NCBI RefSeq assembly: GCF_915403165.1
Contig: NZ_OU659204.1
Location: forward strand, 2,914,001 to 2,978,000
Direction: 5' to 3'
Source: Providencia alcalifaciens
GTDB lineage: Bacteria > Pseudomonadota > Gammaproteobacteria > Enterobacterales > Enterobacteriaceae
DNA length: 64,000 nt
Made by a program: the position numbers and the translations under genes. Below the pieces are notes generated by a model that worked only from the letters and a program-made list of their open reading frames with translations, searched no databases and was not told the origin of the DNA. Shown piece after piece: positions 31,790-42,801 of the stretch. Each line of letters begins with the position of its first letter. The stretch's first letter is position 1.

Positions 31790-34310
31790 TGGACGGAGAA
31801 TCGCCAAACATATCCTTTACCCAGTCCGGTGCTGCTTCCTCTTGCGGAGCCTCACCATTCCCATTCAAATTCCACGCTGGATCTTGCGATGCAGATCCTT
31901 GGCATAGGCTTTGCGGGTCTTCTGTCCAGACTGGCAACATTCTGCCGCCACCTAAATCAGAGCAGCTAAATTGGCCATCCATCATAACGCGCATGTCGGT
32001 TATCCCTTCTGGCGCTCGGTTGATAAGTGTCAGTGGCGTTTGGTTATCTAAATAGCGTTGATAAACTCGCAGTGCTCCTGTTGAGCCCGTTAACTGTGTT
32101 GGTCCGTTGTTATCACGACCGACCCAAACAATAGCCACTTCCTTACCGTCGATACCCGCGTACCAGCTATCACGCAGGTCGTTGGTGGTACCCGTTTTAC
32201 CCGCCAGATTGTATTTACCATATTTATTCAGTAATACGCGCCCAGTACCTTGCTGTACCACTTGCTGCATACCAAACAGCGTTAAATAAGCGGCTTGAGA
32301 TGGTACGGCACGCTCTGCGGATGGGTAACTTTGATACAGCTCTTTGCCATCACCATCAATCACTGAACGTAATGCAGATAATTTTGCGCGATTACCTTCG
32401 CCACCAATGGTTTGGTACACTTGCGCCACTTCAGCTGGCGTTAAGTTCACCGCACCTAACAACATCGCAGGCACTTTTTCCATCGCACTTTCTGGCGCAC
32501 CTAGACGGATAAACGTATTCATCACTTGGTCGAGACCAATTTCCATTCCTAAGTTTACGGTTGGAATATTTTGTGATTTCGCTAATGCATCCACCAGCAT
32601 CATACGGCCATTGAAGTTACGGCTATAGTTGCGTGGGCTCCAACTTTGATTACCGACCTTGATGGTCAGCGGTTCATCGGATAGCCACGTATTTAAGCGG
32701 AAACGGTCTGGCTCACTTAACGCCGTTAAATAAACCGGTGGTTTTGCTAAAGAACCAATGCTTCGACGGGCATTTAGCGCTCGGTTGAAACCTGAGAATT
32801 GTGGATCAGAGCCGCCGACCATTGCACGTACTTCGCCGTTAATACGGTCGACAACCACCATGGCACCTTCGATATCATCCAATTTACGTGCTTTACGTAA
32901 ATCAGCCACACCGAACTCTACCGCATTTTCTGCCGCCGTTTGCGCCACAGGATCTAAGGTGGTAAAGATTTTCGCCCCAGAGAGATCTTTAACTTTATCC
33001 CCAAGCTTCTCACTCAGTTCTTGTCTCACCATCTGCATAAATGCCGGTTGAGATGCGACTAATCCCTCTTTGTTTTTCACGCCGAGCGGTCGAGCACTCA
33101 GAACTTGGTACATCTCATTATCGATAACACCACGGGTTTCGAGGATTTTAAGCACAATGTTACGACGTTTAATCGCATTTTGTGGCTTAGTCCACGGGTT
33201 AAAGGTTGATGCACCTTGCACCATTCCTACCAGCAATGCTTGTTGGTCAAAGCTTAATTCATTGATTGGTCGGCCAAAGTAATACAGACTCGCCAGCGGG
33301 AAGCCGCGAATTTCATCATTACCATTTTGCCCTAAATAGACCTCATTCAAATACAGCTCAAGAATGCGTTCTTTGCTGTAGTTGTAGTCTAAAATCAATG
33401 CCATAAAGGCTTCGTTCGCTTTACGTTTCAGGGTTCTTTCGTTAGTTAAAAATAGGTTTTTCACCAACTGCTGCGTTAAGGTACTTCCCCCCTGCACGGA
33501 GCGACCCGCGGTGACGTTCGCTACCACCGCACGACCAATAGAATATAAGCTAACACCATCATGCTCATAAAAGTTTCTATCTTCCGTTTCGAGGAGGATT
33601 TTCACCAAGGATTCAGGGAAGTCCGCCATTGGCAGCACTAAACGCTGTTCATTATTCGCGGATTGCATCATGGTGATCAGTTTCGGATCTAAACGGAAGA
33701 AACCGAACGAGCGCCCATTTTCAATATTTTCAATCTTGCTCAACATGCCATTTTCAAACACCAGACGCGCGAGGACTTGCCCCTCTTTTTGGTCTGGGAA
33801 ATTAAATGGACGACGCAAAATTTCAATGGTATTGCCTTTCACCACAAACTCACCGGACGTGGTGATTTTGCTGACTTTACGGTACTGCATCCCTTCAAGC
33901 AGGTTGCTCATTTCAGCTTGGCTGTAATCCATACCCGGCTCAAGGTTTACCATGCGTCCGTATACCGCCGCAGGCAAGTCCCACACCTTACCATCAAGGC
34001 GTTCTTTAATTTGTTGGTTTAGATAAAAACCGTAAGCCGCCAGTATCACTGCGAGTACCAGCATTAATTTAACTAGCAGCCAGAACCAGCGCCATTTACT
34101 CTTGCGAGGTTTGTTCTTTTTTGAGCCTTTTTTGGTCATTTGCTCTTCTTCATCGTCTTCATCATCAAGATATTCATCATCAATATCTTCATCATCGTAT
34201 AGATCTTCATCATAATCATCGCGGCGTCTACGGCGGCGTGAAGAGGATGACGATTTCTCAGCAGCGCGTCTTTTACGTCTGCCAATGGGTTCAAAATCTT
34301 TACCGGACAT
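31764..34310 (-). CDS. mrcB: Bifunctional penicillin-binding protein 1B
   Basis: Inner-membrane class A PBP that polymerises glycan strands and cross-links peptidoglycan; partner of LpoB. 848 aa. A cytoplasmic tail of basic then very acidic residues (about 11-60) precedes one membrane helix near residues 75-98. The UB2H region and the GT51 glycosyltransferase (TEDRNFYEHDG, GGSTLTQQLVKN) follow. The transpeptidase has its serine in SIGSLAKP, the SQN motif in AKSQNIPTV, and KTG in AGKTGTTND. The final residues (SPSSRTP) and stop codon come from ERIC element 3, so the C-terminal end has been replaced or altered by that insertion. Confidence 0.97.
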   Translation of the reverse strand: MSGKDFEPIGRRKRRAAEKSSSSSRRRRRRDDYDEDLYDDEDIDDEYLDDEDDEEEQMTKKGSKKNKPRKSKWRWFWLLVKLMLVLAVILAAYGFYLNQQIKERLDGKVWDLPAAVYGRMVNLEPGMDYSQAEMSNLLEGMQYRKVSKITTSGEFVVKGNTIEILRRPFNFPDQKEGQVLARLVFENGMLSKIENIENGRSFGFFRLDPKLITMMQSANNEQRLVLPMADFPESLVKILLETEDRNFYEHDGVSLYSIGRAVVANVTAGRSVQGGSTLTQQLVKNLFLTNERTLKRKANEAFMALILDYNYSKERILELYLNEVYLGQNGNDEIRGFPLASLYYFGRPINELSFDQQALLVGMVQGASTFNPWTKPQNAIKRRNIVLKILETRGVIDNEMYQVLSARPLGVKNKEGLVASQPAFMQMVRQELSEKLGDKVKDLSGAKIFTTLDPVAQTAAENAVEFGVADLRKARKLDDIEGAMVVVDRINGEVRAMVGGSDPQFSGFNRALNARRSIGSLAKPPVYLTALSEPDRFRLNTWLSDEPLTIKVGNQSWSPRNYSRNFNGRMMLVDALAKSQNIPTVNLGMEIGLDQVMNTFIRLGAPESAMEKVPAMLLGAVNLTPAEVAQVYQTIGGEGNRAKLSALRSVIDGDGKELYQSYPSAERAVPSQAAYLTLFGMQQVVQQGTGRVLLNKYGKYNLAGKTGTTNDLRDSWYAGIDGKEVAIVWVGRDNNGPTQLTGSTGALRVYQRYLDNQTPLTLINRAPEGITDMRVMMDGQFSCSDLGGGRMLPVWTEDPQSLCQGSASQDPAWNLNGNGEAPQEEAAPDWVKDMFGDSPSNSPSSRTP

Positions 34311-34521
34311 GGTCGCTCCATATCTCCTATACCTAAATAGGCATTAAAATCTAACTATACATGCATAAGTACAACTACAAATACGTAGAGGTAACATAAG
34401 GCTAATTTTGGCTCATAACTCAAGGAATTTCACGGAAGAAAGCTCCTAATTACACTTCCTTACGCTGCCTATTGGGCACCATTGCCTAATTTACAGCCCG
34501 TTATTAGAGCACAAAATTAGG

Positions 34522-36981
34522 TTATTTCGCACGCATCATCGCTTTTTTTGTTTGTCGTGTTGGTTCGGCATTCGCGGGGTCATCTGGCCAAGGATGTTTT
34601 GGATAACGCCCTTTCATCTCTTTTTGTACCTCTTTATAGCTCCCTTGCCAAAATGCACCGAGATCTTGAGTTATCTGGATAGGACGCCTTGCAGGCGAAA
34701 GCAGTGATAATGTTAATGTCACTTTGCCATTTGCTACGGTTGGGTTGGCTTTTTCACCAAACACTTCTTGCAGGCGAATTTCAACTACGGGTGGCTTGTC
34801 TAGCGCGTAGTGAATACTTACCTCGCTCCCAGAGGGAGCGATATAGGTTACAGGGAAAGTGCTGTCTAGCCATTGGCGCTGCTGCCAATCCAATCGATTT
34901 AATAATAAATTCATTAAATCAATTTCTTGCAGCTTTTTCTTGCTTGTCACGCCATTAAGATAAGGGGCTAACCATTCATCAAGCGTCTCAAGTAAAATTT
35001 CATCATCCATTGCAGGTAATGACGAGTCAGGAAAATAACGTGCAGCTAATTCACAACGAATGCGCAACTGCAGGGTATTTTCTTGCCAGTTTAACTGTTG
35101 CAAACCATTTTGCTGAAGCCAGTAAACCAGTGCATTTTTAATCTCTTCCGGTTCTGGATTAGTCAGCCGTTGAGATTTCACGACTAACTGCCCACATTGC
35201 AAGCGCCGCCATGCCAGCAAGCTCCCCCGCTGCTCATCCCATTCAACTGTCTCTTGAGTGCTAAAAAGATGCGGGCAATCCTGTTGAAGCTTTTCAATTT
35301 CAATAGAATACGCCAGTGAGATACGCGCATCCGCCGAGGTTTCTGACTGCCATAATGCCGCTACCATCAGCCATTCATTGCCCATCAACGGGTCATTGTC
35401 ATTCAGTGTTGCCCCTAACCCGCTGGCTAATTGATAACGAGTCTGATGGTCACGGGATTTTGCTATGTAGTCTGGAAACCCTGCGGCAAGTAATGTTGGT
35501 AACCACTCACTAATCAGCCCAGTGGTTTTTCCTAAAGAATGGGTAACCTTGCCACCACTCAAGATAGAGGCGCGTTTGCACCAGTTCTCCGTCGGACATT
35601 CTAAATGGGTATGTAGGTCGATTGCTCCGCCCCGAGGTGGCTCTTCAATAATTGCTGTTAATAATGCAGCAAGTTGAATAACGGATTTATTTTGAGTTTG
35701 TTGCGCGTGATATAGCATGGCAGCAGTACGAACTGACGTTCCGGTACCCGCCATTTTACTGCCCATCGACGTGAGTTTCCCTTGGGCATCTGTGACACCC
35801 AATTTGAATAATAGGGTTTTCGCTGCCGATAATGCCGCCTCAGGGGGAACATCTAACCATTGGAGTTGAGAAATGTCGTGACAGCCCCATTGAAGGAGCG
35901 CTAACCATAATCCGCTTAAATCACTATTATTAATTTCCGCTTCACTAAATTGTGCTGCTCGTTCGGCTTGTTCAGCACTCATTAGGTGCCAGCATACACC
36001 CGCTTCTAAACGCCCAGCTCGCCCCGCACGTTGGGTCATTGAAGCTTGACTAATGCGTTTTTTAATTAGCTTTGTCAGCCCACTTCGCGGGTTAAACTGC
36101 CCCACTCGCTCAAACCCGCTATCCACCACTAAACGGATCCCCTCGATGGTGAGACTGGTTTCCGCAATGTTGGTCGCCAGCACGACTTTACGTTTTCCTT
36201 CAGGGGCAGGCAGAATCGCTTGTTGCTGGGCTTGAATTGACAGTGCGCCATACATTGGACACAACATCACATCGTCAGTCACTAACCCTTCTAGCTCGCT
36301 TTTCGTCCGCTCAATTTCGCCCACACCGGGTAAAAAAAGTAACAAAGAGCCAGCTTGTTGCTGCATCAGTTGCCAAACCGCACTAGCGACTTCTTGATGA
36401 AATGGTTTGTTTGGATTGATAGGCTTATATTCTCGTTGAACAGGGAATGCCCGCCCTTGTGAACTGATCACTGGCGCATCAGGAAATAACTGACTAAGGC
36501 CTTGATCATCAAGCGTAGCGGACATTAACAGAATTTTTAAATCATCCCGCAGTGCTTGCTGAGAATCCAATAATAGCGCTAACCCTAAATCAGCCTGCAA
36601 ATTACGCTCATGAAATTCATCCAAAATAACCAATCCGACACCTTCAAGCATCGGGTCATTTTGTAATTGGCGAGTGAGAACCCCTTCCGTCACTACTTCC
36701 AAACACGTTTTTGCGCTCACTTTGCTTTCTGAGCGCATACGTAAACCAATAGTTTCCCCTGTCGATTCTCCTAACTGCTGTGCTAAGCGAGCGGCGACTG
36801 AACGCGCTGCTATACGCCGTGGCTCTAACATAATAATCCGCCCTTCTATCTGTCCACTTTTGAGGATTTCTAACGGCAGCACCGTTGATTTACCTGCCCC
36901 CGTCGGCGCATGTAACAGAACTTGAGAGGATTTCGCTAAAGCAGCGAGTAAGTCATCACTTACTTCTAAGATAGGGAACAC
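34522..36981 (-). CDS. hrpB: ATP-dependent RNA helicase HrpB
   Basis: DEAH-type helicase; its physiological role in enterobacteria is poorly defined. 819 aa. Motifs in order: Walker A in HAPTGAGKST near residue 26, LEPRRIAARS, the family variant DEFH in VILDEFHERN, SATL, TNIAETSLTIEGI, and QRAGRAGR. The C-terminal HrpB-specific domain follows. It lies next to mrcB, the usual enterobacterial pairing, and is read towards it. Confidence 0.97.
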   Translation of the reverse strand: MFPILEVSDDLLAALAKSSQVLLHAPTGAGKSTVLPLEILKSGQIEGRIIMLEPRRIAARSVAARLAQQLGESTGETIGLRMRSESKVSAKTCLEVVTEGVLTRQLQNDPMLEGVGLVILDEFHERNLQADLGLALLLDSQQALRDDLKILLMSATLDDQGLSQLFPDAPVISSQGRAFPVQREYKPINPNKPFHQEVASAVWQLMQQQAGSLLLFLPGVGEIERTKSELEGLVTDDVMLCPMYGALSIQAQQQAILPAPEGKRKVVLATNIAETSLTIEGIRLVVDSGFERVGQFNPRSGLTKLIKKRISQASMTQRAGRAGRLEAGVCWHLMSAEQAERAAQFSEAEINNSDLSGLWLALLQWGCHDISQLQWLDVPPEAALSAAKTLLFKLGVTDAQGKLTSMGSKMAGTGTSVRTAAMLYHAQQTQNKSVIQLAALLTAIIEEPPRGGAIDLHTHLECPTENWCKRASILSGGKVTHSLGKTTGLISEWLPTLLAAGFPDYIAKSRDHQTRYQLASGLGATLNDNDPLMGNEWLMVAALWQSETSADARISLAYSIEIEKLQQDCPHLFSTQETVEWDEQRGSLLAWRRLQCGQLVVKSQRLTNPEPEEIKNALVYWLQQNGLQQLNWQENTLQLRIRCELAARYFPDSSLPAMDDEILLETLDEWLAPYLNGVTSKKKLQEIDLMNLLLNRLDWQQRQWLDSTFPVTYIAPSGSEVSIHYALDKPPVVEIRLQEVFGEKANPTVANGKVTLTLSLLSPARRPIQITQDLGAFWQGSYKEVQKEMKGRYPKHPWPDDPANAEPTRQTKKAMMRAK

Positions 36982-37142
36982 TAAGGGGTAACTCCATGAG
37001 GTTTAACTTTCTATGAGAAGCATTGTAGCATTAACAAATTGTAGCATTAACGAATATGGCTCATTAATACTGTCTATTAACTAAGCCCATCTATAGCATG
37101 GTGCTATGTTATGTCACGAACAACGCGGTAAACGGAGAATAC

Positions 37143-37859
37143 ATGGAATTTATCCCCCCTTTAAAATCAGCCACATTAATTAAACGCTATAAACGTTTTT
37201 TAGCGGATGTCGTCACCCCCGAGGGAGAGGAAATGACGATACACTGCGCAAACACAGGGGCGATGACTGGCTGTGCAACCCCCGGAGATACTGTGTGGTA
37301 CTCTACCTCGGATAACCCGAAACGAAAATATCCGTACAGTTGGGAGTTAACGCAAACCCAAAATGACCATCTAATTTGTATTAATACACTGCGAGCAAAT
37401 CAATTAGTGGCAGAAGCGTTGGCAAAAAAGCATATTCCAGAATTATCTGACTACAGTATAGTGACCCCAGAAGTGAAGTACGGCAGTGAAAACAGTCGGA
37501 TTGATTTTTTACTCACTCAAGAGGGCTTGGCTGATTGCTTTATCGAAGTAAAATCAGTGACTTTACTAGAAAATAACCATGGCTATTTCCCTGACACTCA
37601 GACAATCCGAGGACAAAAACACCTTAGAGAGCTGACTTTGATTGCTAAAGAAGGAAAACGCGCCATACTTATGTTTGTAATTTTACATAGCGGTATCCAC
37701 GTAGTATCCGCGGCTGCACATATTGACCCTAAATATGCAGCGTTATTAGAACAAGCTATAGCCAATGGCGTCGAAGTTCTGTGTTATCAAGTGGATATAT
37801 CTAAACAAAAAATGCAAATAGGGACATCAATTTGCTTTACCCCGACTAAGTCATTTTAG
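37143..37859 (+). CDS. sfsA: Sugar fermentation stimulation protein SfsA
   Basis: Putative DNA-binding/nuclease-like protein first described as stimulating maltose metabolism in E. coli. 238 aa from the ATG at 37143, which has GGAG 6 bases upstream; an in-frame ATG at 37098 would add 15 residues and is less likely. It contains the family blocks [28 protein letters not shown], and the nuclease-like core SRIDFLL...FIEVKSVTL. Upstream of dksA, as in E. coli. Confidence 0.95.
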   Translation: MEFIPPLKSATLIKRYKRFLADVVTPEGEEMTIHCANTGAMTGCATPGDTVWYSTSDNPKRKYPYSWELTQTQNDHLICINTLRANQLVAEALAKKHIPELSDYSIVTPEVKYGSENSRIDFLLTQEGLADCFIEVKSVTLLENNHGYFPDTQTIRGQKHLRELTLIAKEGKRAILMFVILHSGIHVVSAAAHIDPKYAALLEQAIANGVEVLCYQVDISKQKMQIGTSICFTPTKSF

Positions 37860-38049
37860 TTTAGTCGATATTTAAATAAGGTCATCGAGTTAGGAGTGCT
37901 AGTGAAGGGAAGAAACACGCTTGTCCTCACAGCATTACAAAACTCATCACATGAACGATTGCCAAGACGGCTGTCTTCTGATATTTATAGCGACCTTAAA
38001 TTTTCCCCCTTGGGGTTTTTGTAAAATTTGCGTGTGTAGGAGAAGCATT

Positions 38050-38505
38050 ATGCAAGAAGGGCAAAAACGTAAGACATCGTCCTTAAGCATTCTCGCCATT
38101 GCCGGGGTTGAGCCCTATCATGAGAAGGCTGGCGAAGAGTACATGAACGAAGCCCAATTGGCGCATTTTAAGCTCATTCTCGAAGCATGGCGCAATCAAC
38201 TCAGAGATGAAGTGGACCGGACTGTTACTCATATGCAAGATGAGGCAGCTAACTTTCCAGACCCCGTTGATAGAGCCGCTCAGGAAGAGGAATTCAGCCT
38301 CGAATTACGTAACCGCGACCGCGAACGTAAATTGATCAAGAAGATCGAAAAGACGCTGAAGAAAGTTGAAGATGAAGATTTTGGCTACTGCGAATCTTGT
38401 GGTGTGGAAATTGGCATCCGTCGTTTGGAAGCGCGTCCAACAGCAGATTTGTGCATTGACTGTAAAACATTAGCAGAGATCCGCGAAAAGCAGATGGCTG
38501 GCTAA
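38050..38505 (+). CDS. dksA: RNA polymerase-binding transcription factor DksA
   Basis: Binds the RNA polymerase secondary channel and, with ppGpp, represses rRNA promoters and activates amino-acid promoters. 151 aa from the ATG at 38050, the exact E. coli length; a frame to 37921 only extends upstream non-coding sequence. The coiled coil carries the key Asp pair in [11 protein letters not shown] (D71/D74 by E. coli numbering). The zinc finger is CESCGVEIG...LCIDCKTL. The presence of relA in the same window gives both partners of the stringent response. Confidence 0.98.
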   Translation: MQEGQKRKTSSLSILAIAGVEPYHEKAGEEYMNEAQLAHFKLILEAWRNQLRDEVDRTVTHMQDEAANFPDPVDRAAQEEEFSLELRNRDRERKLIKKIEKTLKKVEDEDFGYCESCGVEIGIRRLEARPTADLCIDCKTLAEIREKQMAG

Positions 38506-38795
38506 TTGTTGTTTTGGGAGTCCTCAACGGCGCATTAACCCTGCGCCGTTATAAGGATTCGCACCCTCAAAAAAGTTTAAACTCCCCTTTTCCTCATCTT
38601 TATATCTCTCATTTTTTCTACATTTGTTATCGTTTGCGTCTCGCGAAAAAAGCTACAATTTGTATAATATTCACTGGTTTAATTGATATAAAAAATAATT
38701 AGCCATGACTTTTATTCGTTTAACCATTCTCAAAGAAACTTCAGTGAGCTATGATTAGCCGCTTATTTTGTTTAATGAATCTATGTAATGACATC
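38506..38795. other. dksA-pcnB intergenic region without gluQ
   Basis: About 290 bases. A 9-bp stem (38525-38533 with 38541-38549, AACGGCGCA/TGCGCCGTT) lies just after dksA; it has no T run. A TATAAT hexamer at 38663-38668 is a candidate pcnB promoter element, but I see no good -35 at the right distance. No gluQ gene or remnant is visible here, unlike E. coli. Confidence 0.5.
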
Positions 38796-38808
38796 GAGGT
38801 GTACTATT
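38796..38808 (+). promoter_or_regulatory. pcnB: pcnB ribosome-binding site with AUU start codon
   Basis: GAGG at 38796-38799 lies 6 bases before ATT at 38806. Reading from ATT gives [10 protein letters not shown], matching the start of E. coli PcnB, which is known to initiate at AUU. The only nearby ATG (38788) lies before the Shine-Dalgarno sequence, so it cannot use it. Confidence 0.85.
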
Positions 38809-40410
38809 TTTAACCGAGTAGCAAATTTCTGCCGCAATATTTTATCTCGTAATGAACCAGCATCGTCCGCAGAACAGGACTCGATGCCAAAGCGTGGTGC
38901 ACGAGACACACAGGCAGCCGGTGAAAGGCCAGTCACTCCTTCTGCATCAGAGAAAAAATCTGAGAGGAAAACTCGGCATGAGCAGAATACTAGACATGAC
39001 CAGAATACGAGACAAACAAAGAAAGCGGTTCGTCCCTCTAAACGTTCCGATGCTCAACCCCAGAAGCGAACATCCGTGACGAAACAAGAATCGATTACCG
39101 TTATTCCACGCGCTCAGCACATAATCTCGCGTGATGATATTAGTGAAAATGCACTGAAAGTATTGTACCGCCTCAATAAAAATGGCTATGAAGCCTATTT
39201 AGTTGGCGGTGGTGTACGTGATTTGTTATTAGGCCAAAAACCAAAAGATTTCGATATCACCACGAATGCAACCCCAGAGCAAATTCGCAAGCTATTTCGT
39301 AATTGCCGACTGGTTGGTCGTCGATTCCGCCTTGCGCACATTATGTTTGGTCCAGAAATCATTGAAGTCGCCACCTTCCGCGGTCACCACGACCAAGAAG
39401 TCGATGATAAAAACCAGTCATCTCAAGCGCAAAATGGCATGCTCCTTCGCGACAATATTTTCGGTTCCATTGAAGAAGATGCTATCCGCCGTGACTTTAC
39501 CGTCAATAGCCTGTACTACAATATTGATGATTTCTCTGTACGTGATTACGTCAATGGATTGCAAGACTTAAAAGATGGCGTCATCCGTCTAATTGGCGAT
39601 CCAGAAACGCGTTACCGTGAAGATCCGGTTCGGATGATCCGCGCTGTTCGTTTCGCCTGTAAGCTGAATATGCGTATCGAGCCAAATACCGCAGAGCCGA
39701 TTCATCGCTTAGCACCATTGCTAAGTGAAATCCCTTCTGCTCGACTGTTTGAAGAATCATTAAAATTACTTCAAGCCGGTCATGGTTACGCAACGTATAA
39801 AATGCTGACGCAGTACCATCTGTTTGACCAACTGTTCCCTGTGATTGCCAGCCGCTTCACTGAGAATGGTGATTCACCGATGGAAAAAATCATTGAACAA
39901 GTGTTAAAAAACACCGACTTCAGACTGAAAAATGATAAGCGCGTTAACCCTGCATTTTTATTTGCAGCCATGTTATGGTATCCCGTCACTGAGCATGCGG
40001 AGAAATTATCACAAGAAGGCGGTCTCGCTTATTATGATGCCTTTGCACTTGCAATGAACGATGTACTGGACGAACAGTGCCGCTCTATTGCGATCCCAAA
40101 ACGTATCACCACCACCATGCGTGATATCTGGATGTTGCAATTACGCTTACCACGTCGCCAAGGGCGTCGTGCGAATAAATTGATGGAGCACCCGAAATTC
40201 CGTGCCGCCTTTGATTTATTAGAGCTTCGAGCCAATGTGGAACACCGTAATGAGCTACAAGAACTCGCTTTATGGTGGGATGACTTCCAACAAGCCAATG
40301 CCCAGAAACAGCGTGAAATGATCTCGGAACTCGGTAGTGCGCCAACTCGCCGCCGCCAACGTCCGCATCGTTCATCACAATCCGGTAATAGAAAACCGAA
40401 TAAATCATAA
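38806..40410 (+). CDS. pcnB: Poly(A) polymerase I
   Basis: Adds 3' poly(A) tails that target RNAs for decay; in E. coli it also controls ColE1 plasmid copy number through RNA I. 534 aa from the proposed ATT start. A Lys/Arg/Gln-rich insert at about residues 20-95 is longer than in E. coli. The nucleotidyltransferase core has [10 protein letters not shown] and the catalytic Asp pair in [10 protein letters not shown]. The neck shows [12 protein letters not shown] and [13 protein letters not shown]. The C-terminal end is basic ([12 protein letters not shown]). Followed by folK, as in E. coli. Confidence 0.95.
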   Translation: MFNRVANFCRNILSRNEPASSAEQDSMPKRGARDTQAAGERPVTPSASEKKSERKTRHEQNTRHDQNTRQTKKAVRPSKRSDAQPQKRTSVTKQESITVIPRAQHIISRDDISENALKVLYRLNKNGYEAYLVGGGVRDLLLGQKPKDFDITTNATPEQIRKLFRNCRLVGRRFRLAHIMFGPEIIEVATFRGHHDQEVDDKNQSSQAQNGMLLRDNIFGSIEEDAIRRDFTVNSLYYNIDDFSVRDYVNGLQDLKDGVIRLIGDPETRYREDPVRMIRAVRFACKLNMRIEPNTAEPIHRLAPLLSEIPSARLFEESLKLLQAGHGYATYKMLTQYHLFDQLFPVIASRFTENGDSPMEKIIEQVLKNTDFRLKNDKRVNPAFLFAAMLWYPVTEHAEKLSQEGGLAYYDAFALAMNDVLDEQCRSIAIPKRITTTMRDIWMLQLRLPRRQGRRANKLMEHPKFRAAFDLLELRANVEHRNELQELALWWDDFQQANAQKQREMISELGSAPTRRRQRPHRSSQSGNRKPNKS

Positions 40411-40481
40411 TGGTGTCAATCGCAGCGGCTTAAGCGGTCGTTGCGATCACCTTAGAGAGATAAAGATAGAGAGATAAAGAG

Positions 40482-40964
40482 ATGGAGCAAGTGTACATTG
40501 CCATTGGCAGCAACTTAGGCGAGCCACTGAAGCAAGCACAACAAGCGATTGCCGCATTAGATGCGATCCCAAACAGTCGCGTTGTGAGCACTTCTTCTAT
40601 TTATCGAACTAAACCCCTCGGTCCACAGGATCAGCCTGATTTTCTCAATCTGGCGGTTTTGCTGGAAACAGAACTCGAACCTGAAGACTTACTCAATCAT
40701 ACTCAAAAAATTGAATTGGATTTAGGGCGCGTTCGCAAAGATGAGCGCTGGGGGCCGAGAACATTAGATCTCGACATCATGCTGTTTGGCAATCGAGTGA
40801 TCCACACCGAGCGCTTAACTGTTCCACATTATGGGTTAAAAGAGCGTGAGTTTATGCTATACCCGCTCAGTGATATTACCCCTTCCCTGATTTTTCCAGA
40901 TGGTGAAAAACTGTCAGAAAGACTTACACACGTCCCTCAAAATGGCCTAATGCTTTGGGAATAA
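40482..40964 (+). CDS. folK: 2-amino-4-hydroxy-6-hydroxymethyldihydropteridine pyrophosphokinase
   Basis: Folate biosynthesis enzyme that transfers pyrophosphate from ATP to 6-hydroxymethyl-dihydropterin. 160 aa, as in E. coli. Motifs: IAIGSNLGEP at the start, YRTKPLGPQDQPDFLN, and the metal/ATP site RWGPRTLDLDIMLFG. Downstream of pcnB and upstream of panB in the conserved cluster. Confidence 0.97.
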   Translation: MEQVYIAIGSNLGEPLKQAQQAIAALDAIPNSRVVSTSSIYRTKPLGPQDQPDFLNLAVLLETELEPEDLLNHTQKIELDLGRVRKDERWGPRTLDLDIMLFGNRVIHTERLTVPHYGLKEREFMLYPLSDITPSLIFPDGEKLSERLTHVPQNGLMLWE

Positions 40965-41030
40965 ATTCCTAATGTGTTTAACCTCGTTCAGGTATGGTCA
41001 TAAGAGAAATCATTTCCGGAGGTTATTTTA

Positions 41031-41822
41031 ATGAAACCCATTTCTCTCGCTGATTTGTGTCAATATAAAAAAGAGAAACACAAATTTGCTACCATTACAG
41101 CCTACGATGCCAGCTTTTCTCAACTGTTTGCTGAGCAAGGTATCCAAGTGATGCTGGTTGGTGACTCCTTAGGTATGACTATCCAAGGCGAAACTAGTAC
41201 CCTTCCTGTCACTGTCGAGCAGATTGCTTACCACACTCGCTGCGTACGCAAAGGTGCCCCTAACGCATTTATCATCGCTGATATGCCTTTTATGAGTTAT
41301 GCCACCCCTGAGCAAGCCTGTACCAATGCCGCTATTTTGATGCAAGCTGGGGCAAATATGGTGAAAATCGAAGGTGGCAGCTGGCTATGTGAAACCGTCA
41401 AAATGCTGTGTGAACGCTCCGTACCGGTCTGCGGTCACTTAGGCTTAACCCCACAAGCGGTAAATGTACTTGGGGGCTATAAAGTCCAAGGTCGTGATGA
41501 AGTCACCGCCAATCAGCTTATCAAAGATGCAATTGCCCTCGAGAATGCGGGTATTCAACTGCTGGTTCTTGAATGTGTACCTACATCCCTTGCTAACCAA
41601 GTCACTGAAGAATTGCTGTTACCCGTCATTGGAATTGGTGCTGGTAATGGTACTGACGGACAAATTCTGGTGATGCATGATGCGTTAGGGATCACCGCCA
41701 AACCACCAAAATTTGCGAAAAACTTTTTGGCTGAAGCTGGCAATATTCACGATGCTATTCGCCTATATATTCAAGAAGTTGAGCAAGAAATTTACCCGAG
41801 TGACGCTCACTCATTTTCGTAA
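41031..41822 (+). CDS. panB: 3-methyl-2-oxobutanoate hydroxymethyltransferase
   Basis: First committed step of pantothenate synthesis: forms ketopantoate from alpha-ketoisovalerate and methylene-THF. 263 aa, standard. Motifs: [41 protein letters not shown], and the C-terminal [18 protein letters not shown] strong GGAGG precedes the ATG. Forms an operon with panC (34-base gap). Confidence 0.98.
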   Translation: MKPISLADLCQYKKEKHKFATITAYDASFSQLFAEQGIQVMLVGDSLGMTIQGETSTLPVTVEQIAYHTRCVRKGAPNAFIIADMPFMSYATPEQACTNAAILMQAGANMVKIEGGSWLCETVKMLCERSVPVCGHLGLTPQAVNVLGGYKVQGRDEVTANQLIKDAIALENAGIQLLVLECVPTSLANQVTEELLLPVIGIGAGNGTDGQILVMHDALGITAKPPKFAKNFLAEAGNIHDAIRLYIQEVEQEIYPSDAHSFS

Positions 41823-41856
41823 TTCTGTATGAAATATAACGATAAGGATGGGAAGT

Positions 41857-42720
41857 ATGCGGATCGTTGAAACATCGCCAATCTTGCGCCGTGAAATTCG
41901 TCGCTGGAAACAAGAAGGCAAACGTATTGCGTTTGTCCCAACGATGGGCAATTTACATGATGGGCACCTGACACTGATTGACCAAGCTAAACAGCAAGCC
42001 GACATTGTCATTGCCAGCATTTTTGTCAATCCAATGCAGTTTGACCGTCAATCCGATTTAGCCAATTATCCTCGTACCTTGCAGGAAGATTGCGAAAAGC
42101 TGAAACGTAAAAATGTCGATTTAGTTTTCGCACCGTCTGCGGCCGAGTTTTACCCTGAAGGAATGGATAACCAGAGCTACGTTGAAGTACCTGAAATTTC
42201 CACCATGTTAGAAGGGGCTAGCCGTCCTGGGCATTTCCGTGGCGTTGCGACCGTGCTGACCAAGCTATTTAATCTCGTACAGCCTGATATCGCATTATTT
42301 GGTGAGAAAGATTATCAGCAGCTTCAGTTAGTACGAAAATTGGTGACTGACCTTTCTTTCGATATTCAGGTTGTCGGTGTCCCTATCGTTCGTGCTAAAA
42401 ATGGCCTAGCGCTGAGTTCACGCAATAATAATCTGTCTGCCGATGAGCTAAAAATTGCCCCTCAGCTGTTTGCTATTATGCAAAAAGCAGGAGAAAAGCT
42501 CGCGGATTCTCCCGCGGCAGCAACGGGTTTAATTGGTGAAATGGAAGAGTCTTTGCGCCAAGCAGGATTTACCCCTGACGAACTCTTTATTCGCGATGCC
42601 GATAACCTCGGTGAACTGACGGTTTCCAGCCGCCGCGCCGTGATTTTAATGGCTGCTTGGTTAGGCCAAACCCGTTTAATCGACAATCTGCAAGTCGATT
42701 TACCGCTCGATATCGCTTAA
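41857..42720 (+). CDS. panC: Pantothenate synthetase (pantoate-beta-alanine ligase)
   Basis: Joins pantoate and beta-alanine with ATP. 287 aa from ATG at 41857. The upstream in-frame ATG at 41848 touches the Shine-Dalgarno sequence (AAGG), so the second is the better start. Nucleotidyltransferase motifs: [12 protein letters not shown] (HIGH-like), [21 protein letters not shown], and SSRNNNLS (KMSKS-like). Between panB and panD, completing the pathway locally. Confidence 0.97.
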   Translation: MRIVETSPILRREIRRWKQEGKRIAFVPTMGNLHDGHLTLIDQAKQQADIVIASIFVNPMQFDRQSDLANYPRTLQEDCEKLKRKNVDLVFAPSAAEFYPEGMDNQSYVEVPEISTMLEGASRPGHFRGVATVLTKLFNLVQPDIALFGEKDYQQLQLVRKLVTDLSFDIQVVGVPIVRAKNGLALSSRNNNLSADELKIAPQLFAIMQKAGEKLADSPAAATGLIGEMEESLRQAGFTPDELFIRDADNLGELTVSSRRAVILMAAWLGQTRLIDNLQVDLPLDIA

Positions 42721-42801
42721 CTAATTTAAACATCATTGATGTCACAACTAGGTAGTAAGAAAACGCACTAACAACGCTGTGGCTTAAATGAGGAAGAATA
42801 A

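Noticed and set aside
31732..32055. Plus-strand ORF across ERIC element 3 and the mrcB 3' end
   Set aside because: Antisense to mrcB and partly made of repeat sequence; no coding evidence.
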